Origin: Christensenellaceae bacterium
GTDB taxonomy: Bacteria; Bacillota; Clostridia; Christensenellales; UBA1750
Reading direction: 5' to 3'
Assembly (NCBI GenBank): GCA_031287285.1
Contig: JAITTC010000260.1
Coordinates: 1 to 19,890, forward strand
DNA length: 19,890 bases
A program made the translations under genes and the position numbers. Below, piece by piece: positions 14,541 to 19,890 of this stretch. The notes under the pieces were generated by a model that was not told where the DNA came from, did no database searches, and worked only from the letters and a program-made list of their open reading frames with translations. How positions within the stretch are numbered: the first letter of the stretch is position 1; every line of letters starts with the position of its first letter.

Positions 14541-14662
14541 CTGGATTGCTTCGCCGTCATTGCGAGGAGCGTAAGCGACGAAGCAATCCAGTAAGAACCA
14601 TCAAAGGCCTCTTCAAAAAAGAGGACGCTGGATTGCCTCGTTGCCACTCGCAATGACGAGAG
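14541..14662 (+). repeat. Element M9 (best full copy, 122 bp)
   Basis: Starts CTGGATTGCTTCGCCGTCAT immediately after base 26 of the repeat at 14515-14540 and ends CTCGCAATGACGAGAG right before the next repeat. Its first 13 bases (CTGGATTGCTTCG) recur inverted at about 14578-14590. Loop hairpin GGCCTCTTCAAAAAAGAGG. It is almost identical to M8. Confidence 0.88.
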
Positions 14663-14688
14663 GCCCTCCCCGCGCGGGCAGGGGCGAT

Positions 14689-14748
14689 CTGGATTGCTTC
14701 GCCGTCATTGCAAGGAGCGTAAGCAACGCGGCAATCGCAATGACGAGA
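14689..14748 (+). repeat. Element M10 (short copy)
   Basis: Starts CTGGATTGCTTCGCCGTCAT after base 26 of the repeat at 14663-14688 and uses the short CGGCAATCGCAATGACGAGA right end, as in M3. The next repeat begins at about 14749. Confidence 0.82.
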
Positions 14749-14933
14749 CGCCTTCCCCATGCGGCGAGCATGATCGCGCAGATAGCCCAAACCTACCACC
14801 GGCGGGGGGCTTCCCCGCCACGAGCGGGGGTGATGCTGTCGCCCTATCAAAGCTTGAAGCCGTAATCAGCTTTCCTTGCGGCCACGCTAGCCGCGCCCCG
14901 AGAGGACATACGGGGATGCAGGCTCCCGCAGCA

Positions 14934-14967
14934 CATTTCAATCCGCGCGACCATGTGGCCGCGCGGG
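14934..14967 (+). repeat. I-C-like repeat relic at the array junction
   Basis: ATTTCAATCCGCGCGACC followed by ATGTGGCCGCGCGG has the I-C-type end and an inverted stem. It lies exactly where the plus-oriented array stops and the minus-oriented array starts, and overlaps the outermost minus repeat. Confidence 0.5.
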
Positions 14968-15169
14968 TTGCTTGCGCGGGGAAAGCGTGGATGCCGGTCC
15001 TCCGCATCCTCTTTCCGGGGGATCACCCCCGCTTGCGCGGGGAAAGCATCTGGATGAGGTCGGCGGTCCCCACATGATAGGGATCATCCCCGCTTGCGCG
15101 GGGAAAGCCCGCTCTAAATGTCCGAGCACAAGGAACAAAAGGGATCACCCCCACATGTGCGTGGGCGAT
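14958..15169 (-). CRISPR. Short minus-oriented I-E-like array, well preserved
   Basis: Repeats at 14958-14986 (left half worn), 15019-15047, 15080-15108 and 15141-15169 (worn) enclose three spacers of exactly 32 bases (14987-15018, 15048-15079, 15109-15140). The good repeats read GGGATCATCCCCGCTTGCGC then GGGGAAAGC, the reverse complement of the main-array repeat with AA for GA in the loop. It converges with the plus-oriented array of locus C. Confidence 0.88.
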
Positions 15170-15300
15170 CATGCCGTTCATTTCAATCCGCACAGCCGCG
15201 CTGGCCGCAGCTTACGAAACGCTCTCTGACGAGCGCGTCATAGAGGATTCCAATCTCACACAGCCGCGCCCAGGGCCTAAGCGCGAGGTGACCGATCGAT
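15170..15300. other. Gap with one I-C-like half repeat
   Basis: ATTTCAATCCGCACAGCC and an inverted GCGCTGGC lie at about 15180-15207, an I-C-like relic. The remaining bases up to the end of the QueG-like gene hold no gene, and I see no terminator for the operon arriving from the right. Confidence 0.4.
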
Positions 15301-16017
15301 CTATTGCGCTCGGTCGCGATGAAGGCGGGAAATATAGGCCTTCGTCCATGGGCAGACCGCTAGGCAGACGCCGCAGCTGCCCTCCGTCACGCCGCCGAGC
15401 AGCCCTCCCCTCTTGATGACGGCCGCCTTGCAGCTTGGAGCGTTCAGTAAAAGGTCCCTATCGGCAGAGGGGCTCCAATTCCGCCCCATGATGGCATTGC
15501 CAGGGCAGTTTTTGGCGCATTCCGTGCAGTCTCCGCAGCGCGATTCGCCGATAGGCCCGCCCACCGCGAGGGGCATATCGGTCAGAACGCCGCCAAGCCG
15601 GATCGCGTTCCCGTACTCCGGCGTGACCAGAGTGGCGGATTTGCCGATCCAGCCAAGCCCCGCCCTCGTGGCGAGGGTTTTAAGGGGCAATGGCGTTGTA
15701 AAGTCCTCATTTTGCCTTTGGCCGGCGAGGGAATAGGCCGAAAAACCCCGCTTTTCGATTTGAGCTGCGAGAAAGCCGCTCGCTTGCCGCAGCTCTGCGC
15801 TCACCCGCCCATATTCCCCGTAGTATTCCGGCGAGGGCGTATCCGTTGGGCTTGGGAACACCGTCAGCGCCATTGCGAGGGAAATTCCGTAGGGGAATCC
15901 CCTCCGCGGCCCCGGCGGAAGCTGGGAAAGGTCCGCAAAACCCAAAAGGGTCAAGGAACTCTCTTTTAGGAGCTCCCTGACCCAATCGGCGTTTTGACTT
16001 GAGGTGTTCGCGGCCAC
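15301..16017 (-). CDS. 4Fe-4S double-cluster protein, epoxyqueuosine-reductase-like
   Basis: 238 residues. Two ferredoxin-type cluster motifs are plain: CGDCTECAKNCPGNAI (Cys161, 164, 167, 171) and CGVCLAVCPW (Cys215, 218, 222), with Cys196 before the second. GLGWIGKSATLVTPEYG at 121-137 and the GVLTDMPL strand are shared with QueG, which reduces epoxyqueuosine in tRNA using cobalamin. The C-terminal HEAT-like region of QueG is missing and the protein is short, so it is better called a QueG-like 4Fe-4S protein. Start is a GTG at 16017, four bases after the luxS stop, with AAAGG before it. It is the last gene of the operon. Confidence 0.8.
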   Translation of the reverse strand: MAANTSSQNADWVRELLKESSLTLLGFADLSQLPPGPRRGFPYGISLAMALTVFPSPTDTPSPEYYGEYGRVSAELRQASGFLAAQIEKRGFSAYSLAGQRQNEDFTTPLPLKTLATRAGLGWIGKSATLVTPEYGNAIRLGGVLTDMPLAVGGPIGESRCGDCTECAKNCPGNAIMGRNWSPSADRDLLLNAPSCKAAVIKRGGLLGGVTEGSCGVCLAVCPWTKAYISRLHRDRAQ

Positions 16018-16021
16018 TTCT

Positions 16022-16483
16022 TTACCTTTCGTAGGCCATCTTTTCGGGCGACCAGCCCTCTAAGATCGGAATCATGCCCTTCGCCACAGCCTGCGCGCCT
16101 GGCAGGTCGTGGTCGAGATAGTTGCCGCACTCGCGACGTTTACTGCCCGGGATCTCGCCCTGAAAGGCCGCGATAAAGCGCAGGCTTTCGAGCGTTAAGC
16201 GCAGGGCGTCTTCGTGGCTGAGGGAATCGCGCACCAAAAAGTAAAAGCCCGTGCGGCAGCCCATGGGGCCGACGTAGACGACCTCGGGGCTCCTTGCGCT
16301 ATTGCGGGCGAACGTGGCGTAGAGATGCTCGATGGTGTGCATCTGGCTATCGCTCAGGTAATCGCCCTGGTTTGGCGTCTTCATCCGAAGGTCGTAGGTG
16401 ACGACATCGCCGTCAACTCTAGAGATGTAAAAGCCCTTCTGCAAGACGTCGTGGTTGACCTGAAAGCTCGCAATGGTCTTCAT
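16022..16483 (-). CDS. luxS: S-ribosylhomocysteine lyase
   Basis: 153 residues, the standard length. It cleaves S-ribosylhomocysteine to homocysteine and the AI-2 precursor DPD, part of the activated methyl cycle. Metal ligands are in HTIEH (His49, His53) and ECGNYLDHDL (Cys119); the catalytic Cys76 lies in YVGPMGCRTGFY. His11 near the N-terminus is also conserved. GAGG lies five bases before the ATG. It follows the AbgB-like gene by 20 bases and precedes the QueG-like gene by four, so it belongs to the transporter operon; no pfs gene is in the window. Confidence 0.97.
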   Translation of the reverse strand: MKTIASFQVNHDVLQKGFYISRVDGDVVTYDLRMKTPNQGDYLSDSQMHTIEHLYATFARNSARSPEVVYVGPMGCRTGFYFLVRDSLSHEDALRLTLESLRFIAAFQGEIPGSKRRECGNYLDHDLPGAQAVAKGMIPILEGWSPEKMAYER

Positions 16484-16503
16484 CTTTGCCTCGCCTCCGC
16501 TGG

Positions 16504-17946
16504 TTAATATTTGCCGACGGGCGGCGCGATTTCATCCGGCAGCGGGCAGACATAGCGGCCGCCGTTTTGCTTTTTAACGATTGCCTTCGCCCTTTCGATG
16601 ACCTCCGGGCGCTGCATGGTCATTACGGCGGCAAGCGCCATGGCTTTCGCCGCGACGAGCAGGCCCTTGTGGGCGATTTCGCTGCCCGCCTGCGCCGTCA
16701 TCTGCCAGGTATGGCCCACGTTGCCGATGCAGGCGGTGGCCACGCGCAGATTGACCGTTGGGGCGGCATAGCAAACATCGCCGACGTCGGTGGAGCCGCT
16801 GGCGATGCCCGCATGCTCTGGATCGTAGGGGTGGATGACGGAATCAAGGGGGTTTTTAAGCGCTTCGTCCGCCTTTTCTTCGCCATAGAGCTTCACGGCT
16901 GCCTCGCGGATCGCTTTCTGCGTTTCTGCATTGTAAGTGCCGAGGAAACGCCGCGCAAGGGCAAAATCCTCTTCGCTCCACTCGGGCGCGCCGACCGCGC
17001 GCAGGGCTTCGTCTGCCACGCGGGCGAGGGCGTCGTTTGCGATATAGTCTGAAAAGGCCATGGTGATCTCGAACTTCATCGTGGTGCCGGTCATCAGGGC
17101 GGCGCCGCGCGCCACGTTGACCACGCGCTCGAAGAGATCCTTCACCTGGTGGACCTTGGGCGAGCGAACTTCGTATTTGATGAGGGAATGATCCTGCACG
17201 ACGTTGGGCGCGACGCCGCCCGCGTCAACATAGGCATAATGGATGCGGGCCTCGTTGATGATGTGCTCGCGCAGGTAGTTGACGCCCACGCTCATCAGCT
17301 CCGCGGCATCGAGCGCCGAGCGCCCGAGATGCGGCGAGCCGCCCGCGTGCGAGGTCAGGCCGAAGAACTCGAAGTTCGCGCCCATGATGGCCACGGAGGC
17401 CTGGGCATCCACGCCGTTTTGGGTGGCCGGGTGCCAGGTATAGAGGAAATCCATCTCGTCAAAGAGGCCGGCGCGCGCCATGAACTGCTTGGCGCCCGCG
17501 CCCTCTTCCGCGGCGCAGCCGAAATAATAGACCGTGCCGGGGAGCTTGTTTTGCACAAGATAGTCCCTGAGGGCAAAGGCCGCAGCCAAGGCGCCGGTGC
17601 CCAGGGCGTTGTGCCCGCAGCCGTGGCCGGGCGCGCCCTCTTGAATGGGGGATTTGACGGGAAGACCCGCCTCCTGACTCAGGATATCGAGCGCGTCGAA
17701 CTCGCCCAAAAAGCCCATCTTGCAGCCGCCGCTTCCGGCTTGAAAGCGCCCCACGAAGGAGGTCGGCATCCCGGCGACGCCCTCATCGACGGCAAAGCCC
17801 TCGTCTTTTAAAAGCTGAACGAGCAGCGCGGCGGATTTGTACTCCGCATAGGGCAGCTCGGCAAAGCCCCAGATCGCGTCCGAGGCCTCGATGATCTTCT
17901 TTTGCCTTTCGTCTACGGCTTTTGAGATGAATTCCAGATCGGTCAT
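16504..17946 (-). CDS. M20-family amidohydrolase, AbgB-like
   Basis: 480 residues, close to E. coli AbgB, the subunit of p-aminobenzoyl-glutamate hydrolase. The zinc motif GHGCGHNALG is at 107-116 and the catalytic glutamates are in GCAAEEGAGAKQF. A dimerisation domain follows (GLTSHAGGSPHLGRSALDAAELM), and the C-terminal DVGDVCYAAPTVNLRVATAC with GHTW (last zinc-binding region) is intact. It cleaves an amide bond in a small acylated amino acid; p-aminobenzoyl-glutamate is the family precedent. The ATG at 17946 has GGGAGG upstream. The amino-acid-type ABC transporter gene ends 41 bases before it, suggesting that the transporter brings in the substrate. Confidence 0.9.
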   Translation of the reverse strand: MTDLEFISKAVDERQKKIIEASDAIWGFAELPYAEYKSAALLVQLLKDEGFAVDEGVAGMPTSFVGRFQAGSGGCKMGFLGEFDALDILSQEAGLPVKSPIQEGAPGHGCGHNALGTGALAAAFALRDYLVQNKLPGTVYYFGCAAEEGAGAKQFMARAGLFDEMDFLYTWHPATQNGVDAQASVAIMGANFEFFGLTSHAGGSPHLGRSALDAAELMSVGVNYLREHIINEARIHYAYVDAGGVAPNVVQDHSLIKYEVRSPKVHQVKDLFERVVNVARGAALMTGTTMKFEITMAFSDYIANDALARVADEALRAVGAPEWSEEDFALARRFLGTYNAETQKAIREAAVKLYGEEKADEALKNPLDSVIHPYDPEHAGIASGSTDVGDVCYAAPTVNLRVATACIGNVGHTWQMTAQAGSEIAHKGLLVAAKAMALAAVMTMQRPEVIERAKAIVKKQNGGRYVCPLPDEIAPPVGKY

Positions 17947-17987
17947 GCCGCGCGCCTCCCTTGAATTTCGCTTTTTTTGGCTTTTTA

Positions 17988-18713
17988 TTAAAGAACCTTG
18001 CTCAAGAACTCGATCGTCCTTGGGTTTTGGGCGTTTTTGAAGATATCGTCCGGGCTGCCCTGCTCCGCGATGCGGCCTTCATCCATGAAGAGCACCCTGT
18101 CGCTGACCTCCCTGGCAAAGCCCATCTCGTGCGTGACGATCACGATGGTCATGCCGGTTTCTGCCAAATCCTTGATGACGTCGAGCACCTCGCCGACCAT
18201 CTCCGGGTCGAGCGCGGAGGTCGGTTCGTCGAAGAGGATCACATCAGGCTCCATGGCCAGCGCCCGCACGATGGCCAAACGCTGTTTTTGTCCGCCCGAA
18301 AGGCGGCCGGGGTACTCGTCGCGCTTGTCAGACAGGCCAACGCGCGTGAGGAGCTCCTCGGCGCGGCGATCCGCCTCGTCTTTGGGGAGCTTTTTTTCTA
18401 AAGTGGGGGCCAGGGTGATGTTCTGCTTGACCGTCAAGTGCGGAAAGACGTTGAAGAGCTGGAACACCATGCCGATCTTCTGGCGGTGCTTGTCGACATT
18501 CACATGCCTACCGGAAAGGTCGACATCTTCGAAGATGACCCGGCCGGAAGAAGGCCTTTCGAGCAGGTTTAAGCAGCGCAAAAAGGTGGATTTGCCGCTG
18601 CCCGAGGGGCCGATGATGGAAACGACTTCGCCCTCGTGGATGGATTCGGTAATATCCCTTAGCACCTGCAGCTTGCCGAAGTTCTTGCTCAGGTTTTCGA
18701 CGCGGATGAGCAC
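17988..18713 (-). CDS. Amino-acid ABC transporter ATP-binding protein (GlnQ-like)
   Basis: 241 residues from the GTG at 18713. Walker A GPSGSGKST (35-43), Q-loop MVFQLFNVFPHLTV, signature LSGGQKQR (138-145), Walker B VILFDEPTSALD (158-169) and switch histidine in VTHEMGFA (His195) are all intact. FNVFPHLTV and the DEPTSALDPE pattern place it in the polar amino acid uptake (PAAT) group. The start is uncertain: family members begin at the IRVENLSK strand, which favours GTG 18713, right after the permease stop; GTG 18743 and ATG 18779 are longer alternatives. It is co-transcribed with the permease. Confidence 0.92.
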   Translation of the reverse strand: MLIRVENLSKNFGKLQVLRDITESIHEGEVVSIIGPSGSGKSTFLRCLNLLERPSSGRVIFEDVDLSGRHVNVDKHRQKIGMVFQLFNVFPHLTVKQNITLAPTLEKKLPKDEADRRAEELLTRVGLSDKRDEYPGRLSGGQKQRLAIVRALAMEPDVILFDEPTSALDPEMVGEVLDVIKDLAETGMTIVIVTHEMGFAREVSDRVLFMDEGRIAEQGSPDDIFKNAQNPRTIEFLSKVL

Positions 18714-18723
18714 CCGCTGGGGG

Positions 18724-19398
18724 TTAGGCGACGCTCCGTTCACTTTTATGCAGCATCCTTTCAAAGAACTGAAGGCCAAAGGTCAAGACCGTGGTCACGA
18801 AGAGGTAAATCAGCCCGGCGATGATCATCGCGGGAAGGGGCAGGAAGGTGGCCGACTGCACCGTCTTTTGCGCGGTCATGAGCTCGGGGAGGAAGAAGAC
18901 GGAAGCCAGCGAAGTCTGCTTGACCATCACGATGAACTCGTTTCCAAGGGCAGGGAGGATGTTCTTGATGGCCTGGGGCAGGATGATCCGCGTCATGGCG
19001 TTGAAGTCGCTAAGGCCAAGGCTCTTGGCGGCCTCGGTCTGCCCATAGTCAACCGCCTGAATGCCCGCGCGAATGACCTCGCAGACATAGGCGCTTGCGT
19101 TGACGATGAGCGCCGTGATAATGCAGACATCCTCTGGGATCTGCAGGTTCAAGAGCTTGGGCACGCCCAGCCAGAAGAAGTATAATTGCAGAAGAATCGG
19201 CGTGCCGCGGATGATCCATAAATAGCCGTCGACCAGCCACTCAAAAGGCTTGAAGCGCGAAAGCCGCATCACCGCCAGGATCGTGCCGAAAAACACGGCG
19301 AAAGCAACCGAAATGAGCGAATACCACATGGTACCGCCCAACCCTTGCAGAAAAACATAGCTGTATTTCGCCCAAAGCGCGGCGATTTGATGCAGCAA
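18724..19398 (-). CDS. Amino-acid ABC transporter permease (HisM/GlnP type)
   Basis: 224 residues, about five membrane segments. The family's opening (GLGGTMWYSLISVAFAVFFG), YLWIIRGTPILLQLYFFW and the EAA loop (EAAKSLGLSDFNAMTRIILPQ, about 141-161) that docks the ATPase are present. It forms the membrane channel for a polar amino acid or related compound. The start is a TTG at 19398, eight bases after a strong GGAGGG; no ATG suits. The ATPase gene starts about ten bases after its stop. Confidence 0.93.
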   Translation of the reverse strand: MLHQIAALWAKYSYVFLQGLGGTMWYSLISVAFAVFFGTILAVMRLSRFKPFEWLVDGYLWIIRGTPILLQLYFFWLGVPKLLNLQIPEDVCIITALIVNASAYVCEVIRAGIQAVDYGQTEAAKSLGLSDFNAMTRIILPQAIKNILPALGNEFIVMVKQTSLASVFFLPELMTAQKTVQSATFLPLPAMIIAGLIYLFVTTVLTFGLQFFERMLHKSERSVA

Positions 19399-19420
19399 GG
19401 GAAAGTCCCTCCTAACAAAG

Positions 19421-19463
19421 GCGAGCGCGCCGGAGCCTTGAGGCCCCGGAACGCGCCGCGCCT
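19421..19463 (-). promoter_or_regulatory. Stem-loop between binding-protein and permease genes
   Basis: GCGCG and CGCGC enclose CCGGAGCC and GGCCCCGG around a TTGA loop, with one mismatch. There is no T run, so it is not a clean terminator. In many ABC operons such a hairpin stabilises or partly terminates the message so that the binding protein is made in excess; that role is inferred. Confidence 0.5.
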
Positions 19464-19490
19464 TAAAAATTCAGTGGCTGAAGGGGGAAA

Positions 19491-19890
19491 TTACTCTACG
19501 CCCAATTCCTTGGCAAGCGCCGTGTGCGCGTTGTACCACTGGATGTATTCGCCGGATTCAAGCAGCTTATCGATGACCCCGTTTGTAAAGGCGAGCAGCT
19601 CGGTTTCGCCCTTCGGGATGCCGATGCGCGTGCCGAGGGTTTCCTCATCCTGCGTGAAGCGGAACTCTTCGAGAACCATCAGGCCGCAGTCCGGGTTGGC
19701 ATCGATATACAACTGCGCCGGGGCGATGGAAACGGTCGCCGCGCTCGCCTTGCCTTCCTGCACGGAGAGGTAGACATCCACCGGAGTGGAGAGGGGCTTT
19801 TTGGTGATGTCTGCCGGGCACTGGTCGGCCGCGAAGAACTCCTGCAGGGAGCCCGCCTGGTAGGCGACCGCAAGACCCGCGAGATCGTCG
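19491..19890 (-). CDS. Extracellular solute-binding protein, family 3, C-terminal part
   Basis: The last 132 residues are present; the start lies beyond the right edge. It opens with DDLAGLAVAYQAGSLQEFFA, the conserved segment of bacterial solute-binding proteins family 3 that starts the second lobe, and ends with GIPKGETELLAFTNGVIDKL and the GEYIQWYNAHTA helix, as in amino-acid-binding proteins. Likely a secreted lipoprotein that delivers the substrate to the permease. The frame is open to position 19890. Ligand not predictable; the linked AbgB-like hydrolase hints at an acylated amino acid. Confidence 0.88.
   Translation of the reverse strand, partial: DDLAGLAVAYQAGSLQEFFAADQCPADITKKPLSTPVDVYLSVQEGKASAATVSIAPAQLYIDANPDCGLMVLEEFRFTQDEETLGTRIGIPKGETELLAFTNGVIDKLLESGEYIQWYNAHTALAKELGVE

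Larger units (their letters stand above)
14208..14897 (+). CRISPR. Locus C plus-oriented, decayed I-E-like array with M elements
   Basis: The first repeat (14208-14240) is chimeric: GTTTTCAATCC joined to CCGCGCGAGCGGGGGTGATCCC-type sequence. The next is at 14272-14300 after a 31-base spacer. From 14320 to 14750 the spacer slots hold M elements separated by single repeats (14515-14540, 14663-14688). Repeats then resume at 14749-14776, 14809-14836 and 14869-14897, with 32-base spacers at 14777-14808 and 14837-14868. Repeats are much worn but the spacing is kept. Confidence 0.75.

Noticed and set aside
5672..14748. M as a classical insertion sequence
   Set aside because: No transposase frame, lengths of only 53-122 bases and no clear direct target duplication other than the CRISPR-like repeat itself.
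17149..19185. Long plus-strand frames across the AbgB-like, ATPase and permease genes
   Set aside because: Antisense shadows caused by GC-rich codon use; the minus-strand genes have full motifs and ribosome sites.

Overview
The window looks like a GC-rich chromosome segment of a gut-type Clostridia (Firmicutes). Evidence: strong Shine-Dalgarno sites, GTG/TTG starts, and small families typical of that class (DUF5711, DUF6485, DUF378, DUF3795, ClbS/DfsB). Species cannot be named from the sequence. No rRNA, tRNA, transposase, phage gene or cas gene is visible.

Layout. 1-3.8 kb (minus): a partial radical-SAM gene preceded by a ClbS/DfsB gene, then a DUF5711 - CvpA-like - WYL-regulator operon. 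3.9-4.4 kb (plus): a DNA-alkyl-cysteine methyltransferase. 4.44-6.64 kb: CRISPR-like locus A. 6.7-8.9 kb: a Cys-rich DUF6485 mini-protein, a VTE5-like/VTE6-like (DUF92) pair of predicted isoprenoid-alcohol kinases, and a DUF378 protein. 8.9-9.7 kb: relic locus B. 9.9-11.9 kb (minus): DUF3795 and an MFS exporter. 12.4-14.0 kb (plus): a SAM methyltransferase and purine nucleoside phosphorylase. 14.2-15.2 kb: relic locus C. 15.3-19.9 kb (minus): one likely operon reading solute-binding protein - permease - ATPase - M20 (AbgB-like) amidohydrolase - luxS - 4Fe-4S QueG-like protein.

The striking part is the three non-coding loci. A and C hold type I-E-like repeats (about 29 bp) with 32-bp spacers, so the 61-bp period survives even where repeats are badly decayed. 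Locus A has four near-perfect repeats at its left end and progressive decay to the right. Mixed in are I-C-like repeat ends (ATTTCAATCC) and chimeric repeats joining the two types. A palindromic MITE/REP-like element (called M here, 53-122 bp) repeatedly sits exactly in the spacer slot: in six places it starts right after base 26 of the repeat, and it ends directly before the next repeat. A second long element (called N, about 280-343 bp, tandem pair) follows I-C-like repeat ends in the same manner. Such repeat-bounded long inserts, spread over three nearby loci with no cas genes, are the best candidate here for an undescribed system or a novel mode of repeat spread.

Functions and names of families come from motif recognition only; no database search was possible.
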